Assembly (NCBI RefSeq): GCF_037154015.1
Contig: NZ_JBANRL010000001.1
Span: 2,170,001 to 2,234,000 of the forward strand
Origin: Altererythrobacter aquiaggeris
Lineage (GTDB): Bacteria > Pseudomonadota > Alphaproteobacteria > Sphingomonadales > Sphingomonadaceae
Reading direction: 5' to 3'
DNA: 64,000 nt
Both the position numbers and the translations under genes were made by a program. Under the pieces are notes generated by a model that did not search any database, was not told the origin of the DNA, and was given only the letters and a program-made list of their open reading frames with translations. Positions 58,507 through 64,000 of this stretch are shown here, in pieces. How positions within the stretch are numbered: the stretch's first letter is position 1; each line of letters opens with the position of its first letter.

Positions 58507-58959
58507 ATGAGCGATAAATCAGTCAAACAGCACCTTGAACATATTGCAAAGGCGATGAAGGATATCGATTTTGCGATGCTCAACACGCACACCGCAAACG
58601 GCCAGATCGGTGCGCGCCCGATGAGCAATAACCGCCAGGTCGATTTCGACGGCGACAGTTATTATTTCACCTGGGAAGATTGCCGGATGGTGGATGATAT
58701 CAAGGCCGATCCCAAGGTCGGCCTGTCGCTGCAAGGCGCGCCGTCACCCAAGGGCGCACCGGGCATTTTCATCTCGGTCGAAGGCAAGGCCGAAATCGTC
58801 CGCGACAAGGAAGCGTTCAAGAAGCATTGGGTGAAAGATCTTGAACGCTGGTTCAAGGACGGCGTCGATACCGAAGGGATGGTCATGCTGCACGTCCACG
58901 CCACCCGCGCCGCCTATTGGGACGGCGAGGATGAAGGCGATTTCGATATCAAGGGGTGA
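58507..58959 (+). CDS. Pyridoxamine 5'-phosphate oxidase-like stress protein
   Basis: A 150-residue flavin-fold protein of the general stress protein 26 group: FAMLNTHTANGQIGARPMSN, then SYYFTWEDCRMVDDIKADPKVGLSLQG and the C-terminal VMLHVHATRAAYWDGED. The split-barrel PNPOx-like fold binds FMN or F420-type cofactors in relatives. The ribosome site AAGGAAAGG lies before ATG 58507. Function is unproven; a stress-response flavoprotein is the best guess. Confidence 0.9.
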   Translation: MSDKSVKQHLEHIAKAMKDIDFAMLNTHTANGQIGARPMSNNRQVDFDGDSYYFTWEDCRMVDDIKADPKVGLSLQGAPSPKGAPGIFISVEGKAEIVRDKEAFKKHWVKDLERWFKDGVDTEGMVMLHVHATRAAYWDGEDEGDFDIKG

Positions 58960-59016
58960 GAGTGAACGGCACTGGCGGGCGGGCCGGCGGCGCGCGCCTG
59001 CGGGGCGCGCCTGCGG

Positions 59017-59343
59017 TTAATCGGTAGGCACGCGCCGGTCGGCCTTTTCGAAATGGCGTGTGAGCCGCTGCGCCAATGTGTTTGCCGCCGTCCGCGCCGC
59101 CGCGTCGACATCGCCCGCCTTGCCAGTGACGCTCATCGGCTTTTCACCGCGAATGCGCGCTTCGATCATGCAGCTTTTGTCATCACCGCCACCCTTGCGG
59201 GCATTCTCGTCACTCACATGCACTTCCAGCCGGGTGAGCCGGTCCTCAAACCGCGCCAGCTTGTCCCGCACCTGCGTTTCGATGCGGCTGGCCACATCTT
59301 CGGTGCCCATGACGCTGCTGTCGGAATTGAACTGGAATTGCAT
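59017..59343 (-). CDS. hpf: Short ribosome hibernation-promoting factor (HPF/RaiA family)
   Basis: A 108-residue protein with the S30AE/RaiA-type N-domain: QFQFNSDSSVMGTEDVASRIETQVRDKLARFEDRLTRLEVH and a later DVDAAARTAANTLAQRLTRH. It lacks the C-terminal dimerisation domain of long HPF, so it should bind the 30S decoding centre as a short form. The start at ATG 59343 follows GAGAG. Convergent with the PNPOx-like gene. Confidence 0.82.
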   Translation of the reverse strand: MQFQFNSDSSVMGTEDVASRIETQVRDKLARFEDRLTRLEVHVSDENARKGGGDDKSCMIEARIRGEKPMSVTGKAGDVDAAARTAANTLAQRLTRHFEKADRRVPTD

Positions 59344-59562
59344 TGGGTGTCTCTCTTTCATTGGTTGTTTTGTATCAACGAACGAGGCCCTCGCCGTATC
59401 CCCGAAATCGGGGGTTTTTGGGCGGTTTTTTCGAAGTGGTAGTGGCGTAGGAGAGAGGGAAACTAAGGGCCGTTTAACGAGATGCCGAAGGGAGAGCCAT
59501 TCGGGCTACGTCTGCGTCCCCACATCAACTTATGCGTTAAATTTTGGGGCGTATTGCACCTG
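59344..59562. other. AT-richer intergenic stretch
   Basis: About 220 bases upstream of hpf and downstream of a truncated DUF488 frame. The base composition looks lower in GC than the flanks. I see a possible promoter region for hpf but no supported ORF. Confidence 0.35.
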
Positions 59563-59814
59563 TCACCGGAATTCCCACCGCATTGCCATAATTGAATAAA
59601 TGCTAAAAGAGTTCTTCTTGAATAGCGTCGGCGACTCTTGGTGGACACCCACACCATTTAGCGACTCACATAGACTCTTCTTGGAGAAGCCCTTCTTTCG
59701 CGACCCTGGAAAGTCTCGAACATCGACCACATGATCGATTCCAGCTTCTCCTAATGTCGCTAAGAAGGCGTCAATATCCGCACCTTCGTAACCGATCGTG
59801 AAAATTGTGGTCAC
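59563..59814 (-). pseudogene. Truncated DUF488 protein
   Basis: The first 55 residues are an excellent DUF488 N-terminus: FTIGYEGADIDAFLATLGEA, then VDVRDFPGSRKKGFSKKSL. GTG 59814 has a good AAGGAG site. After LNGVGVHQESPTLFKK the family sequence stops, and 25 unrelated residues end at a stop; the usual central and C-terminal regions, including the conserved HLxxLG and later charged motifs, are missing in all frames nearby. A full DUF488 protein is 120-180 residues. So this is a decayed or disrupted gene, or a fragment brought in by transfer, in locally AT-richer DNA. Confidence 0.6.
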
Positions 59815-59901
59815 TCACACTCCTTAAGTCATTTCATCTTCGTTTTGAAATCGTCCGGTTTCGTTCAGACGATGATTTCCCGACTACGTTGCAATTAAGC
59901 C

Positions 59902-60378
59902 TCACTCACTCACCCGCGCCATGATCTTGATCTCCACCCATGCGGTCGGCTCGTACAGGCTCGACACGCCCAGCGCGGTCCATGCGGGGAACGGGGCTTT
60001 GATATAGCGGTTTTTGACTTCCACAAATTCGTTGATCTGGCCCGCAAGATCGGTGTGGAAGGTGTCGAATGTCACCACATCATCCCAGCCTGATCCGGCG
60101 CGTTCCAGCGTTTTGCCGATCCGTTCAAACGCGCGGGTGAAGCCGGGGGTCATCGTGGTCTCCCCCGGTGCCGGGCCCGCGACCACGCCGGAGAGATACA
60201 CCATCCCGTCCACGATCACCGCTTCGGAATAACCGACCTGCGTCTGGAACGCGAGCGCGTCCGGATTTTCGGGCATGATCGTCTGCAATTCATCATGCGC
60301 CAGCGCGGCGGCGGGTGCGCCGGCAAGACAAGCGAAACCGGCCCCCAGCAAAGTTGCGACAAGAACCGTTTTACGCAT
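59902..60378 (-). CDS. Exported RidA-like (YjgF/UK114) protein
   Basis: A 158-residue protein made of a signal peptide (MRKTVLVATLLGAGFACLAGAPAAALA) plus a RidA/YjgF domain: VGYSEAVIVDGMVYLSGVV, then FERIGKTLERAGSGWDDVV. It ends AWTALGVSSLYEPTAWVEIKIMARV, with the conserved Glu in VEIKI. Cytosolic RidA deaminates reactive enamines; an exported form is less common and its substrate is unknown. It lies 29 bases downstream of thiC in the same direction, so it is probably transcribed with it. GGGAG before ATG 60378 sets the start. Confidence 0.85.
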   Translation of the reverse strand: MRKTVLVATLLGAGFACLAGAPAAALAHDELQTIMPENPDALAFQTQVGYSEAVIVDGMVYLSGVVAGPAPGETTMTPGFTRAFERIGKTLERAGSGWDDVVTFDTFHTDLAGQINEFVEVKNRYIKAPFPAWTALGVSSLYEPTAWVEIKIMARVSE

Positions 60379-60407
60379 GATCATCTCCCTATTGTTGGTC
60401 GCCGGAG

Positions 60408-62482
<2,075 letters not shown>

Positions 62483-62637
62483 ATGTTTGCCTGACTAAAC
62501 CAAACACCCGGCAAGTGGAAGGCCTGTTGGTAAGCCGGTTGGTTGATCGACAGGCCCGCAACGCAGATGCCCGCACCGCAAATGTTTGGCCGCAAGGCGA
62601 TTGCGGGCAGCCTGCCGCTCGCCTAAGTCACCGGCTG

Positions 62638-63825
62638 ATGAACGGGCGCAAATGTGACATTGCCATTGTGGGCGGCGGATTGTCGGGCGGGCTGATTGCA
62701 CTGGCGCTGGCGCGTGCGCGGCCCGAACTCGACATTCTGCTGTTCGAACAGGGCGAAACGCTGGGGGGCAATCACCGCTGGAGCTGGTTTGAAAGCGATC
62801 TGCCCGAAGGCGGCGCCGATCTGCTTCAAACTTTCCGCAAGGCGCGCTGGGCCGATGGCTACGATGTCCGCTTCCCCGAATATCGCCGCACACTGGATGC
62901 GGTCTATTGTTCGCTATCATCGGCTGATTTCGACCAGGCATTGCGCCGCGAATTGCCCGACGGGGCAATCGTAACGGGTAGCGGGGCGGCCCGGATCGGT
63001 TCGGGCGGGCTGACATTGGAAGACGGGACGCCGGTCACTGCGCGCAATGTAATCGATTGCCGCGGTATCACTGCGGCCCCGGCGCTTGAAGGCGGCTGGC
63101 AGGTTTTCATGGGCCGCCATATGCGTACCGCCGCACCGCACGGTGTCACGCGCCCGATCATCATGGACGCCGATGTCCAGCAGCACGGCGCATACCGCTT
63201 CGTCTATGTCCTGCCGCTGGGCGCTGACGAACTGTTTATCGAAGATACGTATTACGCCGATAGCCCCGATCTTGACCGCCGCGTGCTGGGCGCGCGGATC
63301 GAAGCCTATTGCGAAGCGAACGGCTGGACGGGCGAAATTATGGGTAACGAAACCGGAGTTCTGCCCGTGATTACCGGCGGCAACTTTGCGGGTTTCCAGG
63401 CCGCGCATGCCCGGCCGGGGGTAACCGCGGCGGGTGCGCGCGGCGGTTTTGTTCACCCGCTCACCAGTTACACTTTTCCGCAGGCGGTCGAGACCGCGCT
63501 TGCGATTGCGCAACAGGCAGACTTGCCCGGCGATCAGCTGTCAGCGGTTATTTCTGCCCGCGCGCGCAACCATTGGCGCGCCACCGCATTCTACAGAATG
63601 CTGGGTAAAATGCTGTTCGGGGCTGCAGAGCCTGACGAGCGGTACAGGATATTCCAGCGTTTCTACCGGCTGTCACCGGGGTTGATCGAACGGTTTTACG
63701 CCGCAAAATCGACAATATTGGACCAGATACGCGTGCTTTCGGGCAAGCCACCCGTCCGCATCGGGCGCGCGATAAAGGCACTTACCGGCGGCGGCAAACC
63801 GCTCGCCAAGAAGGATGATTTATGA
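62638..63825 (+). CDS. crtY: Lycopene beta-cyclase
   Basis: CrtY closes both ends of lycopene to form beta-carotene. The 395-residue flavoprotein has the FAD-binding IAIVGGGLSGGLIALALARA, the cyclase GGNHRWSWFESDLP, and RFVYVLPLGADELFIEDTYYAD, with PLTSYTFPQAVETALAIAQQA near the end. It is followed by crtI with an ATGA overlap. Start ATG 62638 is chosen by fit to the FAD fold; longer readings have no signal value. This places the organism among carotenoid-forming sphingomonads. Confidence 0.95.
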   Translation: MNGRKCDIAIVGGGLSGGLIALALARARPELDILLFEQGETLGGNHRWSWFESDLPEGGADLLQTFRKARWADGYDVRFPEYRRTLDAVYCSLSSADFDQALRRELPDGAIVTGSGAARIGSGGLTLEDGTPVTARNVIDCRGITAAPALEGGWQVFMGRHMRTAAPHGVTRPIIMDADVQQHGAYRFVYVLPLGADELFIEDTYYADSPDLDRRVLGARIEAYCEANGWTGEIMGNETGVLPVITGGNFAGFQAAHARPGVTAAGARGGFVHPLTSYTFPQAVETALAIAQQADLPGDQLSAVISARARNHWRATAFYRMLGKMLFGAAEPDERYRIFQRFYRLSPGLIERFYAAKSTILDQIRVLSGKPPVRIGRAIKALTGGGKPLAKKDDL

Positions 63826-64000
63826 GTTTCGAAGGCAAGAGGGCCTGTGTTGTCGGGGCCGGTTTCGGAGGTATGGCGCTGGCCATCCGCCTGCAGTCCG
63901 CCGGCGTCAAAACCACGCTGGTCGAAGGCCGCGATAAACCCGGTGGCCGCGGCTATTTCTGGGAGAAAGACGGCTTTACCTTCGATGCCGGCCCCACCGT
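63822..64000 (+). CDS. crtI: Phytoene desaturase, N-terminal part
   Basis: CrtI desaturates phytoene to lycopene. Sixty residues are visible before the window ends: FAD-binding ACVVGAGFGGMALAIRLQ then TTLVEGRDKPGGRGYFWEK. ATG 63822 overlaps the crtY stop, so lycopene is made and cyclised by genes translated together. The remaining sequence continues past base 64000. Confidence 0.96.
   Translation, partial: MSFEGKRACVVGAGFGGMALAIRLQSAGVKTTLVEGRDKPGGRGYFWEKDGFTFDAGPT

Noticed and set aside
58975-59020. GC-rich tandem GGCGCGCCTGCGG units between two genes
   Set aside because: Only two imperfect copies; most likely base-composition effect rather than a functional repeat.

Overview
This window reads as chromosomal core DNA from an aerobic, carotenoid-forming alphaproteobacterium. 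The gene content points to the order Sphingomonadales, probably the Erythrobacter/Altererythrobacter group. The signs are a GC-rich dense layout, the ATP-synthase zeta inhibitor, an HWE histidine kinase, a ybgC-tolQRAB-pal locus, an SspB-type ClpXP adaptor, crtY-crtI at the right edge and several sphingomonad-style hypothetical proteins. The genus is an inference. There is no rRNA, CRISPR array, prophage or intact insertion sequence.

Layout. 1-2.2 kb: end of leuC, a 54-aa membrane ORF, leuD and a quinone oxidoreductase. 2.3-5.2 kb: ATPase zeta subunit, BolA and Grx4, terminator, Nudix hydrolase, tRNA-Arg and a queuosine-precursor transporter. 5.2-11.8 kb (mostly minus): CoA-ester lyase plus MaoC hydratase, PhoX-type phosphatase, ppx and ppk1 (polyphosphate turnover), with a divergent LacI-type regulator. 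13-21 kb: tRNA-Ser, cyclophilin, VOC protein, the (p)ppGpp enzyme Rsh, M1 aminopeptidase, hemF, pdeM and infC, which appears to start at AUA. 21-25.3 kb: secreted protein, DASS transporter, a structured leader before a Cys/Met-metabolism PLP enzyme, and a J-domain protein. 25.4-30.1 kb: the Tol-Pal envelope system. 30.1-34.1 kb: hisB-hisH-hisA-(membrane ORF)-hisF-(PEP-CTERM mini-ORF)-hisE-HIT. 34.2-37.5 kb: SspB-like, hypothetical, gmk, and a response regulator with its HWE kinase. 37.9-47.2 kb: alpha/beta hydrolase and an acyl-CoA catabolic cluster (SDR, three acyl-CoA dehydrogenases, MFS carrier, alcohol dehydrogenase, APH-type kinase). 47.2-52.6 kb: subtilase autotransporter, dapD, dipeptidase and a DUF427 protein. 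52.7-59.9 kb: many small stress or accessory proteins (DoxX-like, SWIB, YbhB-like, CspA, DUF188, dodecin, Mpo1-like, fasciclin, HPF, PNPOx-like) and a truncated DUF488 gene in AT-richer DNA. 59.9-64 kb: exported RidA-like protein, thiC behind a TPP riboswitch, then divergent crtY-crtI.

How the parts fit. ppk1/ppx and rsh are stringent-response and phosphate-reserve functions. The tol and his runs are tightly coupled operons with 1-8 base overlaps, and inside the his run there are two small ORFs with no histidine role. The acyl-CoA cluster holds a separate APH kinase and an acyl-CoA dehydrogenase that resemble the two halves of ACAD10/11. RNA-level control looks common: a clear TPP riboswitch, a cspA leader with an exact anti-Shine-Dalgarno element, a possible H-type pseudoknot over the ribosome site of the PLP enzyme, and the AUA start of infC.

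No completely new multi-gene system is evident. The best candidates for new biology are the PLP-enzyme leader, the small ORFs hidden in the leu and his operons, the GTnACAC repeat shared by two or three intergenic regions, and the kinase/dehydrogenase cluster.
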